From assembly GCA_013397865.1 (NCBI GenBank), contig VZTI01002652.1, forward strand, positions 1,513,623 through 1,577,622: a stretch of DNA of 64,000 bases. The letters run 5' to 3'. Source of the DNA: Struthidea cinerea. Taxonomy: Eukaryota; Chordata; Aves; Passeriformes; Corcoracidae. Within the stretch, counting starts at the first letter, position 1. Each line of letters opens with the position of its first letter. Positions 14,401-27,800 of the stretch are shown here, piece after piece. The position numbers were made by a program, and so were the translations under genes. The notes beneath the pieces are model-generated. The model saw nothing but the letters and a program-made list of their open reading frames with translations, had not been told where the DNA came from and did no database searches.

Positions 14401-17400
14401 AGACAAAAATGCAATAAGAATACCAAAACAATCTTTATACTCTGCCTTATAATTAAACTATGAAATAATCATCTGTTCATGATTAAAACATTTTCGTGTT
14501 TGCTGGTTTGGATAGATTAAACTCACATACCACATATTACACCTTTCCCTCTGCATGGCAATTTTACCATGCTATCCCTAACAATTAAAAAATATGACAT
14601 CAATATTTCTTATCTTGTACACTACACACACACATACACTTTCTACAGTGATGTTCACTGGATCAATTTTTCTGCTTTATGACACTTCAGAGAACCCAAC
14701 CCAGAGTCTTAAGCTGCCCAACTTTTGGATTCCCTCTGCTTCCTTCCATATTTTCTCTGAAAGCAAGCAATCAGGTAGCCTACATTCCTGTACTTCTACA
14801 TTTCCTCCCTTTTGCAACTCTTTCACACACTCAACTTCCCATTCCTATTGCTATTTAGTTTTGAGACATCAATTTTCACATCAAATTACCAAAGCTGGGT
14901 GCAAAAATATTCAGTAAGCGTCATGGAACTGTTAGCTCAAAAACAGCTATCTAGGTAAGTACTGAAATGCAAACCCATGCTCAAACTTTTAAAATAAGTT
15001 TAACTAGTAAAGTGAGTTTGAGGTACAGAAAAAGGTTCTGCCATCATCCTTATCAGGAGAAAAACCTGTATGATGGAGGGGGGAAACGAAGGTAGAGAGA
15101 AGGAAGAGAGGAATGTTGCTTGATTTTGCAAAGAAAGTCTTTTGAACTAATTTTAATAGAAAACAAATTAACCATGTATTACTTGAATACTCAGAAATTT
15201 AATTACATTTATAAAGATAAACACTGAGGTTCTGAAGAATCTTCCTGCTATTTTATCAACAACAGATGAAGCTTCACTTTAACTGCAAAATAAGAACCAA
15301 AACTAGCATTTCTGAGGTATTTCACAAAAACAAATAAAAGTTTGGCTTGATACTTTGTTAATTGTCTCCAGGCACTGAGGCTCCAGGGTGTTGTTTGATG
15401 CTAGAGACTCCCTGGCATCAAAACTAAAGCAACAGCTTCCAAGCAGCTCTAGCAACTACTGCTGACAAAAATCCAGCACTTAAATCCATTCCACTGCTAA
15501 TTCTGTTTTCCGCAGAAGGTATCAGGATAAAAATTCACCTTGAAATACACTAAAAAATAGCTGGGAGAAACTGAATGGAGCAAATAAAAGAGTGACAAGT
15601 ACCAAACAGAAAAAAAAACAGGCCATAAGAATTTCTGCTGAGATGCCATTGATAACTGGTTAATACATAATTCCTTGTAAACCCAAGTAGAAAAGCAAAA
15701 CTTCATCTTCAGGCAACATGAAGCTGGACTTCATCAGGACAGAAGAGAGAGTCTGGAAAACATATTGAAAACATACCAACTATCTTTGTTGAAGCCTCAC
15801 CAAAAGAAGCCAGCAGATTTCCACATCAATACTTTAGCATTACAACAGCACAAAGGCACATCTGCAACCAAACCCTGCATCTCAATAACATCTCAGCACA
15901 AATAACAGTCACAAGATAGTCAGGCTTCTTCAGACTCCAGTGGACAACATACAAGGTTTGAAAGAAAACATGCCTAAGTCTTGCAAACTTGGAAGAAAAA
16001 AAAAAGGGGGGAAAAAAAGGATACAACTGGCATCACATATTTCCTATGGCTGCCTTTTTACAAACATTTTTCATTTTACCAATCTCAGATTAATGCTCCC
16101 TCAGCTAGAACAGCATGACTGTTTGCTGAATTATATATTAAATCTGATTAAAGAAATGACCTATTTTTAAAATAACCCAGCAAGAAGAATATGGTTATTT
16201 TTAAAAACCAAAAGCCCTTTTACTACACGGTTTCACAATCAGTTCCAACAGCACAGAAGAAAGTGGCAGGATATCCATGAGAAAAGGTGTCGGAGTACGG
16301 AGCCGCTTCAGCTCGCTGAAGACTTCCACATCCAGTGTACAAGTCTGGCACAACATATGACTTGGACAAGGACAGACACCTATTTTTCTAAAAGAGGCAT
16401 TTTGGCCACTGCAGAAACCAGGCTGCTCCAATAAATAGCAATTCTGGACGGAAACGGAACCAGAGGTTTCTCTGTCAGTTTATTAAAGAGTCTCAAACTC
16501 TCATAGGAAAAGACAAAGGAACTCTAAACTGACACCCCAAGGATCTCAGAAAAATTTGCTTGACACAGAACAAAAAGGAGGTACATATTAACTAAGTCTT
16601 ACAATGGCACATCTTAACTAACCCAGAAGCCTTGTTTAGTTTGTCTAGGATAAGTAACTTACCACCAGAATAAGAAACCTAAAGCCAGGTTCCTCCTGGT
16701 CTTCATTTGCAGTAGTTACTCCACTGTTCAGTATGCAACAATCACGTAAGTAAACTGCTCCTTGTCTATTTTAATACTGAAGCCACATAAGCCTCGGAAA
16801 TTGTCACCTCAGCTCATTTGGTATTGACTCACCTGCATATTCAACTCCAGATCAATGAGGAACAGCAATAAAGAGCAGCAACAGCGAACTCCAGCTGTCG
16901 TTTACAAACCCAGGGCACACCATGCCCCCAGCTGTGTTAGGAAGCACAGCCATCGATGATTCAACTGGGAAACAGAAGTGCTTCTAGGAACCTATCTTAT
17001 TTAAAGTTTTCCTTAAAACTCTGCATTAAAAAAATGAAAGCACTTCCTCAAAAGCAACTTTATGAAAGGGATGCTATAATATTCTCAGTTTACAGACCAC
17101 GCACCTTTCTGATCATGCAGCTAATTAAAGTGAAAATACTCAGCCATTTATCTTTTTCTGTTCCTACAGTCTTGCAAAGAACTGTTACTTTACCTTTTCT
17201 GAGGTAACCTTCCACTGACCAAAGGAAAACAGGCTTTCACATTTCATATTAGAAAAACAATACAAATCCATCTGCAGTACTTTTCCCTTTCAAACTTTCA
17301 ATAAAGTCCATGGAACAGCAAATAAAAAATTATTAATAAATTATCAAACTATCACTGTTTTTAAAAAGTCAGGATACCCTACACCGTCAGCAAAGACACC

Positions 17401-17714
17401 CACTCAAACAGGTAAACATGTATTTCAGAAACAGTCACCTGAACACCCCAACTCTATCACACATTGATGATTTCTTTAAAGTATTACAGAGGAAAAACTC
17501 ATCTGCATTGCCTAAATAGCAATTACACACTGCCAAATCACACACGCAGAACTATAATAAAAGTAGTTGTAGGTCAAATAATAGCAATGACTCAGTAAAG
17601 ATAGCCTGCCTGGTCTTTATTCTCAGGGGAGGGAGGGTTTACTGGTCAAGTACTTTATGACTCACAGTACAGTATATTAGAAATTTTCTATGTATTCTTT
17701 AGAATTGAGAGATT

Positions 17715-17786
17715 GCCCTTGTAGCTCAGTAGGTAGCTCTCCTGCTTCTGGCCTACGAGGTCATAGCTTTAAGTCCCTGCTGAGGA
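17715..17786 (+). repeat. tRNA-like relic (tRNA pseudogene or tRNA-derived SINE head)
   Basis: The segment contains an excellent pol III A-box (TAGCTCAGTAGG at 17722-17733). About 44 bases later it has a degenerate B-box (GCTTTAAGTCC at 17766-17776), which matches 8 of 11 positions of GGTTCGANTCC. The spacing is typical of a tRNA. The acceptor stem does not pair convincingly and the T-loop is damaged, so a working tRNA is unlikely. A tRNA pseudogene or the head of an old SINE is the best reading. Confidence 0.4.
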
Positions 17787-19140
17787 AACTTAACAAGTTC
17801 CATCTATAAATAGAATTGCATTAGATGCTGCTACTCTAGCAAGGGTGGTGGCCTTTAGACAGGAAATTTTATGTTTTCATCTGTTCTGATACAAAAAAGA
17901 AACTGGACATAAAGAGACATAGGATATTATGCTAAAGATGAATGACAAAGTGGGTTCCAAAATCCACTGTCACTTCAATTAGCATGATACTAATAAATCT
18001 AGCATTATCAAGCTACGATAAAGGCTAGGGAAGAATGCAAGAACAGTGGTCTTCCTTCTCAATAAGTAATTAAATAAAATTACAGACTTTACAATATTTG
18101 AGACTGAAGAGAAACATCCTAGGTACTATACAATCAAAATTCAATTTGTGACATCAAAAGGCAACCTCAACACAAAACAAATTTTGGACTCTTTGATTAG
18201 TAACAATGTTTGAACATTCATAGAGCTCATCCTTTCTGAAGAAGTAAAGTATATCCTTCAGAGACATTTGTTAAATTTTCATGGGCTAAAATGATACACG
18301 TAAACTTTTGCTCCTAATATCCATATATTTGGGGAGGCTTATTCAGCTCTCAGAACAATTACTTGTGAGAAATTGGAGAATGAAACCTATTTAAAACCTT
18401 ACCTGAGTTTATTTGTGCTTTAAACTGAAACTACCTGGCCTCAGAGGAATATGGATTAAAGCTCAGGTATCACTTTCACTTAGTCTGGCGCTGTAATTCA
18501 TTGTTCAATAAAGACAAAGGCTAACTCACTACAGTGATGACAATTTTCCAGCACCTGTTCCACAATCTGCAACCACGTGCCCAGGAAAACAAACTCACTC
18601 CTCTGCTGGAGACAAAGCTCCAAACAACATACTGCAAACAGTTTTAGGGTACAAACCCACAAATTTTGTTCATGTATGCACACCAAAAGGAAAGAAACAC
18701 CAGCAATAAAACAGGAGATGAGGGTGATTTTACAATGTGACTTCCTGTATCTCAAACACACTAACATTATGTTCAAGGACAACAACAGATCTTGCCAAGC
18801 TCTTCCACAATTGTTCAGCATATGAGGTTATTGCCCTTCCTGTAATTATCTTCTTGCCTAAGTGAAAAATCTGATTAGTTAAAAGTTTTCCACAGCTGGC
18901 GAAATTAAGCTAGTTGATCCTGCACTGGCACTGATTTACTGAACAGGACGCTGGCGTACAAAATGCCTCCCTTCTTCTTGCAGGTTTAGGTTTCAAGGTA
19001 GCAGTAACTGAAACTGCATGAGAAGATTCACAAGAATCCCATCCCAGTCCTTTAATTCCACTACCAACATTTTGGACAATAATGTACTTGCTAGTATCCG
19101 AAGCACACACAAGGTTCTTTTCTGCTCTTCAGATGCTTCT

Positions 19141-19194
19141 ACAAACAACTGCTTTTGAGCATCATCCACAAACAACTGCTTTTAAGCATCAGCC
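19141..19194. repeat. 27-bp tandem duplication, two copies
   Basis: Two adjacent 27-base units (19141-19167 and 19168-19194) share the core acaaacaactgctttt and differ at only two positions, so the duplication is fairly recent. Confidence 0.85.
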
Positions 19195-22100
19195 TTCATC
19201 CTAAGTCTCTTTCCATGGCCTTGCATTGAAGAGTAGGCACATAAGAAAGACAATGGCCACTGTGATGCCTGCTCTGGCTCATAATCTACTTCAATTTCAT
19301 TTACATCCACTGCCTCTGCTGCTGGGTGCTGCACAAACACTCCAGCCCTACATGGTTATTTCTCAAGAAGCTTCTTTGAGCAGACGTCTGTACAAATGTT
19401 TCTTCTCTCTACCAACATTATTTCTGAGCAAAAGGTCTGCTGTGCTTCCATCCTTGGATCCAGTGAGAAAAATCCTACAGCACTAGATGGCATTAGCTCT
19501 CCAAGATGGCTTAAAGCTAGTACACAGCACTAATGACAACTCCATGTGTTTCCCTGCAAGAAATCTGATGTCAATGCAGTACATCTAGAGAATAAGTCTT
19601 CCATGACTCATTGTCTCTTCAAATCCCTTTTTTATCAAGTGTTTTGTGGGGTCTTTTTGCCTCAAACTGAATACGGTGTTCAAATGAAACAAAAGAGTTT
19701 ATTCCAACAGGCTTCCTTTTGCTTCACGTTATCTAGAAGGGGAATGAAGACTCGTATGCATACGGAATTCCTCTCTTGAACGTTGTTTGCCTGGGAGCTT
19801 AATTTCACCTGCTTTGAGAAGGGACTGTACCCACTCTCACTCATTACCACAGAATGTGGTATAGCACCAAGAGGGTTGCAAAGGCCTGATGAGATGCAGC
19901 CAGGGATCATTCACTACATGTGCATTCTGCTTCTGTCTGCAGTTACAAAACTGCTGCTGTAGGGAGGAGATCTACGTGAATAAAAGCTCCGAAGCAAAAC
20001 ACAGCTAAGCAACCTCTGAAAAACCCTCCTCTCCTGCAACAAAAGCATTTTTTTAAAATGAGGTAAAAACTAATGATAAGTGAATTTGTATGCATCTCCA
20101 TAACCATTGAATAGCCTCCCTCCCTTTTCAAAGCAGTGGGCTTAGTGTATGAGTATGGAGAGGTAAAATTCAAAGACAGGTAACACATGGCCTAAGACAA
20201 CTACCCCTAGTTCGTTAATTTCTATGACCTGATATCCTGAAATTGCAACATGCAATGCAAAAATAGCCTTGCAAATATAAATTATTTCACTTTTGGTGAT
20301 GATTTTGCTAAAAGGAGTAGAGGAATGCCATTTTCATAACTCTGACCAGAAAAATCTCCTATGCAAAGCCTTTTCTCAAAATCAAAACACTGTACAATAT
20401 TTAACAAAAAAAAATCCCAAACAAACAAAACTACAAACAAAAAAATGCCAAGCATTAGGTTAATACACAGACACAACTGCCTGTTTAATTTGAAAGCTTT
20501 CACAATTTCTGGATTTAATACGGAGAAGTTACTGAAAGCCAATTGAAAGTTTAGCTGAACTGTGAGCCATGCCAAATATTTTATTACACTTTAATTCAGT
20601 TACTCTAACAATAAATAAGAAGAGAAAATTTCAATCCACTCAATAGATTACATCATACATCTCAATTGTGTAACACTACCAAGTTTAATATGTGCAGACT
20701 ATTTTTAAACTTCAGCAGCTTAGCAGTGCAAGGTTTGTATTTGTAAATAGGCAACCCTTTTTTAACAGGCGTCAATTACACTTAGTAATATAAAATGAAA
20801 CCAAAGCATCTTCAAAAAATTGTCAAAGACAATAATTTTTTTTTAAAGGCAGATATGTTTACATCATTTCAAGGTGAATTCTGACCCATTATAAAGATGA
20901 AAAAACAGCTTCAGATATTAGAAGTGACACAGCCAAGCTACAGCTGCATAAACTGAGCCACTGTGATTCCCAAAGCACAGAACACACATGCTGAAAAGGA
21001 TAGATGTAACTCATACTTTGTTCACTGAAATGCTAGTGCAGTGGAGCGTGGCTAAGTGATATTCTCACATCCCTCCTCTCAGTAGCAGTTGGATTTCAGG
21101 AGCAGCAATCAGCAGGTATGATTTCTTGTTAGAGAACATGAGGGAAAAATGCATCATGCCTCAAGTATACAAAAGCTACAGATGATTAGCATCTTTATAT
21201 AGAAAACAGAACATTTTTACAGAAAGTAAAAAAAAGTGGAAAAGGAGAATGTTTCTTAGTTGAGTAACTTTATCATCACTTTGATTTTTGCAGGCAAATC
21301 AAAACACTGGCAGTATTACTGCGAGTTGCCATTAACACTCATGATGGTAAAAAACAAAATTAAGTCAACTTGATTTCAAATTCTATGCAAAAATCTGCAA
21401 AAATATTGTCAAATTCAGTTTTGATTGGTGCTTTTTTCAAGTAACAATAAACTACTCAATTGACATGATTCATAGCTATCAAAGCTTTAAATAGTGACAA
21501 ATAGCTTTAGAAGTTACCTAAAACCCTGAAGGAGGCAGAACCAGAGAGTGTACTAAACATTTCCACTTTTAACAAACATAAAACTGGAGTAAAAGCAATT
21601 AAAGCCTTCTAGGAACCCATTCACATTGGTCACACCAGTCACTTCTGTAAGACTGCAGGGGATGTTTACCTAGCTTCATAATTCTTTCACTCTTATCACA
21701 AAGAACAAGATTTCATGGATTATCAGTTACCAAACTCCCCATCCTGCTGCTAAAAGGCAGCTGGAGCTCCTCTGCCGTGAAGTCAGAGCACTTCAAGAGG
21801 AGCAAAGCAGGAGCTTCCCAGCCCTCCTTGCCCACACTCCCCCAGCACCACAGGCAGCTCGCACCATCCTCTGCAGGACTGGCACACCAGGGGATGGCAC
21901 AGGTGAGCTCTCAGGTTCTTCCACAAAACCCAATGTTGCCTGCCCTACTTCAAACATTGGGCATCCCACCCTAATGGCTTTTATTAATTGAAAAGGAGCA
22001 TTTGATAGCAAAGTACTTTTACAGACAAGCTTCCTCCCAATTTCTGTACCTTTGAAGAAAAAGACTGGATTTCATTAAAGAAACTAAAAATAAGAGAAAA

Positions 22101-22763
22101 ATGTGGAACATATTTTCTAGAAAACTAGGACTGCAGAGTATCAGTGGGCAGAGAAATTCAAAAACGTGAAGAGCTCTGGCTGTCTAACATCCAGTATGTT
22201 CAAAACCTTGACAGAGCTATAAGCAGGGACTAAATACTGATATCTACCATTTTCCTCACTGAAGCATTGTTTAAGCATTTGTAAATTTACACTTGTAACA
22301 AAGTTGCCATTTATAGTTCACCATACAAAGAAAGTAATTTCCTACAAGTACTTGTGACCGATCTGCCATAAAAGTTGAAAGGTGGTTAAAGCCATGAAAC
22401 TGTGGAAGAAACACTACCATAACCTTCAAACAGCCTGCCTTCTGTCACTACAAAAAACATTGCTGCCTCAGTTAAAACTGCGGTACACCTGAAACATGGA
22501 GAATAGGACTGTCAGAAATGTTTCAAATTAAACTGTGAAACTTGGAAGATGAACAAAGCTGTAGGTACCTTAAAGCACGTGTCAGGTTACTAGGGGACTG
22601 CAAACACCACTATCCAGGACAGACAACCATTTCAAAATTTCATACCCCATTCACTCAGCCAGTAAGCAAGGAAGGATACCTGTCTCAGGTTTTCATAGCT
22701 GGATGTGGCCAAAAGTAAATTACACCCTTACCCCTAAGAAACTGGTATAACTAGTTTCTTTTC

Positions 22764-22805
22764 AATTCTTTTTAATTTTTCTTTAATTCTTTTTAATTTT
22801 TCTTT
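22764..22805. repeat. 21-bp pyrimidine-rich tandem duplication
   Basis: Two consecutive copies of a 21-base T-rich unit that begins aattctttttaattttt occupy 22764-22784 and 22785-22805. This is simple local duplication in a low-complexity T-rich tract. Confidence 0.8.
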
Positions 22806-24684
22806 TTAAGTGTATGGAGACCAACTGGTTTAGTTTAAACATCAGTAAATTATTTTCAGTTTGTGAACTTTTACAGAAAAAAAAAAAAAACAAAGAAAGT
22901 ATCAAAACCCAAGAATGGATTGCTCTATTCTGCAAGAGGAAAACTTAATTGCCTTGTTTGCTCAGCTAAGAGAATCTACTTCACACTGTCACTAACTATG
23001 TATAAAAATACAGTGGTGCTCAACACAAACTTACCTCTCCTTTTACTTGTCCTATTACCCTACCGTGCGTGGTTGCCATGTGTCACCTGTTTCTTTGCAT
23101 ATATTAAAATACACCTTAGACATATAAACAATTTTTTAATTGATTTAATGAAAACCATTTATCTCAGGAAAAGTAACAGTATAGCAATGACATGGAAATT
23201 TGAAGCCTGAAAATCCACAGCCATTTCAAGGTAGGGGTACTGTCTCTTTTTAAATGAAGTAAGGAAAGTAGAGAATTAGCCAGGTGGAAACAGATCACGT
23301 TTGTCCTCATCTTTATGCCATGTAAGAGCTCACCTGTGTGCCTTGTGGTGGATCAACTGATAGGCAACAGCCTTCTCCAGAAAACATCTCAGAACACAAA
23401 GAGGTAACAACCGTATATTCTGTTATGGAAGCTAAAAAAACCCACAAATAAACCTTCTGTCCTAAAGAAAACACAGTTTAACACCTCCTTAATGAATAAA
23501 GAAAACAGGATCAAAACCTTTAGCCTAGAATTCTAAAATACCTTTGGTGAGCTACCCAAAGTTTGTCTCATCATACTCAATAAAAGCTCTCCTTTCTTGT
23601 CAAGCCACTTCCTTGCCTATTGTTACCTTAATTAATACAACTTGGTTAATTCTCAAACTGCTTACTGCAAAATTACCAACTGAGCCAAGTTAAGTCAAAG
23701 TCTAACAAGCTTTTCTTCAACATACTCAGGCACACAGAGCTTGAAGTTTACAGCACAAACCCACAATGAGCTGCTTCTGACTTCCTGCCTGGCATCCATA
23801 AATAAGAAAAAGACCAATTCTCTGAAGGACTCTGCTTCCCATGCTGGCCATTACCACAGACAGTAGAAGTGCATATCACAACAGCATGAAGATGGGGAGC
23901 AACACTTTCAGCGCTCAAAGGTGAAAATTTGTTCCAGATCAAATCAAAATGAAAACAAACACTAAATTTTTTATGCTTTGAAAATGGACAGTCCCCAGAC
24001 CAGTTCCTGTCACAGCTCTTCTTACTAAGATTTTATCATTCTTATCTTCTCCATCTTCAGCAACACCTCCTTTCCAGCTTGCTGGCATACAAGTCTCACC
24101 CTTCAGTCCCCTACCTCTTGCCCTTGAATAGGAGCAGCCTGCCTGAGTTCTTCTTAAGCAACTTTCTACTGTGACTGCAGAGATTCAGTGTTCAGTGCCT
24201 ACCCACCAGGCTGAAAACTGACAGCTTGTTTCAGGACGCTAGTTCCCAAAGATACACAGTCCATCAGGAACTTGGACCAAACCCTGGTAAAAGACAACAA
24301 ACTTCATTCTCTCAGGACCTGGAAAGTTTAAGGATTTACAAAAGCAGCAGATTTCTACTTCCCTTTCTGTCTTTTACTAACACATTCCATTCCTCTTTCT
24401 TCATGAAATTAAATAAACTGCCATGCACTGCTGGCAAAAGAAAACAACACATCATTTGTGCAGATTTCTCAGTTTAAGTCTTCAGTACAATGCTAATGAA
24501 GAAAGGTGTACCTGTTAGATAGTAGAGGATGAGGATTATCTTGGCTGGAAAAACCTAAGACCTGATGGCTTCGAATTGAATGGTAAAGGTTAAAATTGTA
24601 ATGGATATTTGCTCCACAGTTATTAATTACAGTACAACAATGCTGTCCTTAAGCTAGAAAAAACAGATAAGTAAGTTTACATAC

Positions 24685-24812
24685 GCATCAGATGAAAGAT
24701 CCCATCGCAGGCGTTAATGTGAGACAAGAAGGAATTTCCTAAGCCTTGTCCAGTGTGGGCTCCTTTCACAAGGCCAGCAATATCCACCACGTTCAGAAAT
24801 GCTGGAATTTTG
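24685..24812 (-). CDS. OLA1: OLA1 third coding exon (residues 82-125)
   Basis: This 128-base exon begins with C, completing S82 (AG+C), and reads KIPAFLNVVDIAGLVKGAH onward. It therefore contains the Walker B/G3 motif DxxG (D92-I-A-G95) of the OBG/YchF ATPase fold, followed by the glycine-rich H-T-G-Q-G-L-G-N segment. It ends at D-G-I-F-H-L-M plus the first base of R125. The acceptor is ATATTTCAG|C and the donor is GATGC|GTATGT, with GT at 24684-24683. The next OLA1 exon should start with a highly conserved acidic stretch (A-F-E-D-D-D). I found no such sequence between 1 and 24684, so the G4 motif that gives ATP specificity and the C-terminal TGS domain lie outside the window. No frameshift or stop is seen, so the gene looks intact. 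Confidence 0.96.
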
Positions 24813-27800
24813 CTGAAATATAAAAGTTAAACGTTTCATTACTAAAGCATATTAGCCAAAATTTTGGGCACAGAAATAAATTCAGAACATGAAAGTCCAA
24901 CACTTTTTTTTTTTTTGGGAACAAGTTAAACATCACAGAATGTGTAAGACAAAATTCCTCCCATCACATGTAAAACACCCATTCTCTAAGCTCTCTGTAA
25001 ATATTTATGTAAAATTAACTAAACTAGTTTTGAAGTGTGGAATCATACAGACAACTATACAATAATCGAGCAGGCCTGGAAGACTGAGTCATAGATATGT
25101 CATGTGTAGCGCACAGTTTTCCCCGGACCAAAGGGATAAGACACAAAAGGCCATTGCACTCTGCTATTGCACACCTCTAAGGTTACCATTTAGTTCAGTA
25201 AGTTATGCAACTTGCTCAGAAGACAAGGGCACTTTCTTTTTTTAATACAGTGGTGATTAAAACTAGCAGTGATCAGACTTATGCAAATAATTTGGCAAAA
25301 AAGCAGATAAGTTTAGATGGTATTATAATGTAAATAGCTGTGATGTCTTCCACCAGACTGAACGGCAAACATGTTCACAAGGCATTTTATTTAGCAACAG
25401 AAGAGACAAAGTTCAAATTAGCTGACAAAAACCAGAAAAAAAGCTTTTAAAGTTATGGTAAATTTATAAACTTCGAACCTTCTATCCTCCACAAATTCTC
25501 ATCTTTTAAAATGAACAAATAATTTAATGGGCATTAAACTTTTCATGTATACTCTAAACCAAATTACTTCTCAAAATCCAGCTGAGTCGGGAAAAAAACC
25601 CAAGAAACCACAAAGACTTTGTGATAAGGTGTTGACTTCATATGTTCCATGCAAATGACATCATCATCATGAACAGCAGCAGAGAGAACCACACTGAAAT
25701 GCTGCAAATCCCTCACTTGCAAAAGACCAGAAACCGCACACCACAGTCTCAAGATCTCCAACTTGATGGCTCCAAAATAAGTAGCTGGAACAGTAGTTCA
25801 TTCCCATCAAACACTTTATCACCATTACATTTCATTAGCACTATGCTAGGACTAATACAACAGCTCACTGTTTTACTGGCAGTAAGCATAGTGGCAAACA
25901 CCCAGACCCAAGGCTTTCACACCCCCAACGAGAGCGGTGTGACCCGCCCTGAAGCCCACGCATAGAGCTGATTTGGAAAGTGGAGTGTTCTGTTCTATAC
26001 TGAGTGCTCTTCAACACCAGATTCAAACCCAAAGATATAAATTCTGTGGTCTACCTTAAGATGCCTTTTCCAAAGACCTACCTTTGCAGTGCTGCTCACA
26101 GACAGAAACAACCACAAAGGTGGGAATGAGGGCTAGGGATGACCCAGCCAGTAACCTCCTAGGCAGCCCTTACAGAAACCCTCTCTGAGCACTATTACAC
26201 TTCTGAGATCTTTACTGCCCATAGCCCAAACTGAGCTTTATTTTTATCAGTGTCACAACATGCTGATAAATACGTTTTTTCAAATACTGAAATATATGAC
26301 AAGACTGCTGTCAAATCTGTAACAGCAGGAAACTCCATCAGCAGGAAAATCAGCCTTCTCTTCTTATCCCAGTGCCTGGTATGGAAGCTATAGTCCAGAC
26401 AGAAAAAAAGTTACAGAAATCTATGGATCATTGTCTCTGCTCAGAGCAACTGACTTAGGTAGAACAAAACACAATTTCAACTTTTTTTCTTTGGTGCTAC
26501 CCCACTTCCATTTGACTGTAAATAACACATATCAGCAGATGTGCTTCCTCACTTCAAATCAGCTCCCTAATTTAGGAAGAGATGATTCACTAGAATCTGT
26601 CTGAGTATGAAACATCAATTATTTCTGGAAGAGTGGTGACCTAAAGGTTTTGTTTTCAATCTTGCTCTAACATTTCCGAAGAAAAATTATTTCTTTCATG
26701 TAAAATAATTTCACAATACAAGATCTGGACATAATCGTTTTGTTTACCAAGGTGAAGTTCAAAGTGTCACTAAACCTGTCAGGTGTAATAAATTAGGAAC
26801 TTAATGACATGTTTCATCTCATTAATAGCTGTGTGATGTACTTAGAAAGAAGCAATTATGTAACATGATACAATAAGTTACTTAAATTCAGGTACACAGT
26901 ACGTTGACTTTAAACTTCACTAGGCCCACGAAAAGAAGGGCTCACCCTTGGGAAGACAGATATTGTGTGCTGCAAGTTAATCCCGTGGAATGCAGTCAAA
27001 AGAATATGATTGTCCCACTATTTTTTTTTTAACTACCAGTACACAAACTCAGAAACAGCAAATCCTTATTTAAGGCACTAGCAAGAGTAACTCACAGTCT
27101 GAAGACAGAAGCCAGTAACTATCAATGCATTCATCCTTTTGCCTGACACAAAGAGAACTAACATACTTCAGAAGAAACCGCAGCAACTTCCCAGTCCTTG
27201 GTTTTTGACGCTCACTCAAAAGCAAGACAGAAAAATGCCACTCTGTAAAGCACTTCTCCATTGTCATTTTAAACTGTGTTTTAAGGAAAACAAAGGTGGG
27301 GTAAGGAAGGTTCTATGCTCCCCTCTCACCTTTCTGGTAGGACTAACTTCCTGGCCAGCCATCAGAACAATTCACACTTTCACTACAAAGGTGCCACATT
27401 AGAGCAAGACAGATACCTTCATATGCAGATGGCCACTCTATCACCAGAATCAACCTCATTTGCTACACAATGGAAAGAAAACCCCAGCACATTTCTTTCA
27501 CAGTTGAGTAATACAAGCAAGAGACCTTTGAAGCATGCGGGTTTCCAGGGCGCTTTCTCACCTTCACTTCGGGTACCACAAAGCTCACATTCCAAGCAAA
27601 TTAAAAGTATCCCCACTGGCAGACACCTTTCCGGGTCTAAATCTCTGTTTCATCATAGAAAGATGAATACACAGAAAAGCAGAAAAAGGCACAAGCTAGT
27701 CACACTTGCTTGTACTCTGAAGGACAAAGAGTAAACATTATGAAACTAAATAAACAGAGAACACTGCACAGAATGGGGGAAAAGCACCGTGTATCTTAAA

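Larger units (their letters stand above)
1..24684 (-). other. OLA1: OLA1 intron 3 (partial), otherwise non-coding
   Basis: This stretch is downstream of the third OLA1 coding exon and begins with its GTATGT donor. Residues expected in the next exon (A-F-E-D-D-D-I-T-H) are not found on the minus strand, so the intron most likely continues past the left edge. Contents noted separately are an exon-like open frame at 541-681, a CR1-like fragment near 3650, a GC-rich patch at 10490-10920, an assembly gap at 11415, a tRNA-like relic at 17715 and two short tandem duplications. The rest is AT-rich sequence with short A/T homopolymers and no gene I can support. Confidence 0.75.

Noticed and set aside
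18498..18825. 107-codon cysteine- and leucine-rich minus frame opposite an 82-codon plus frame
   Set aside because: It looks membrane-like, but composition alone explains it. There is no homology, and the opposite strand is also open.
27315..27734. 139-codon plus-strand frame inside an OLA1 intron
   Set aside because: It has no recognisable domain or splice context and overlaps other frames; it is the longest of many chance frames.
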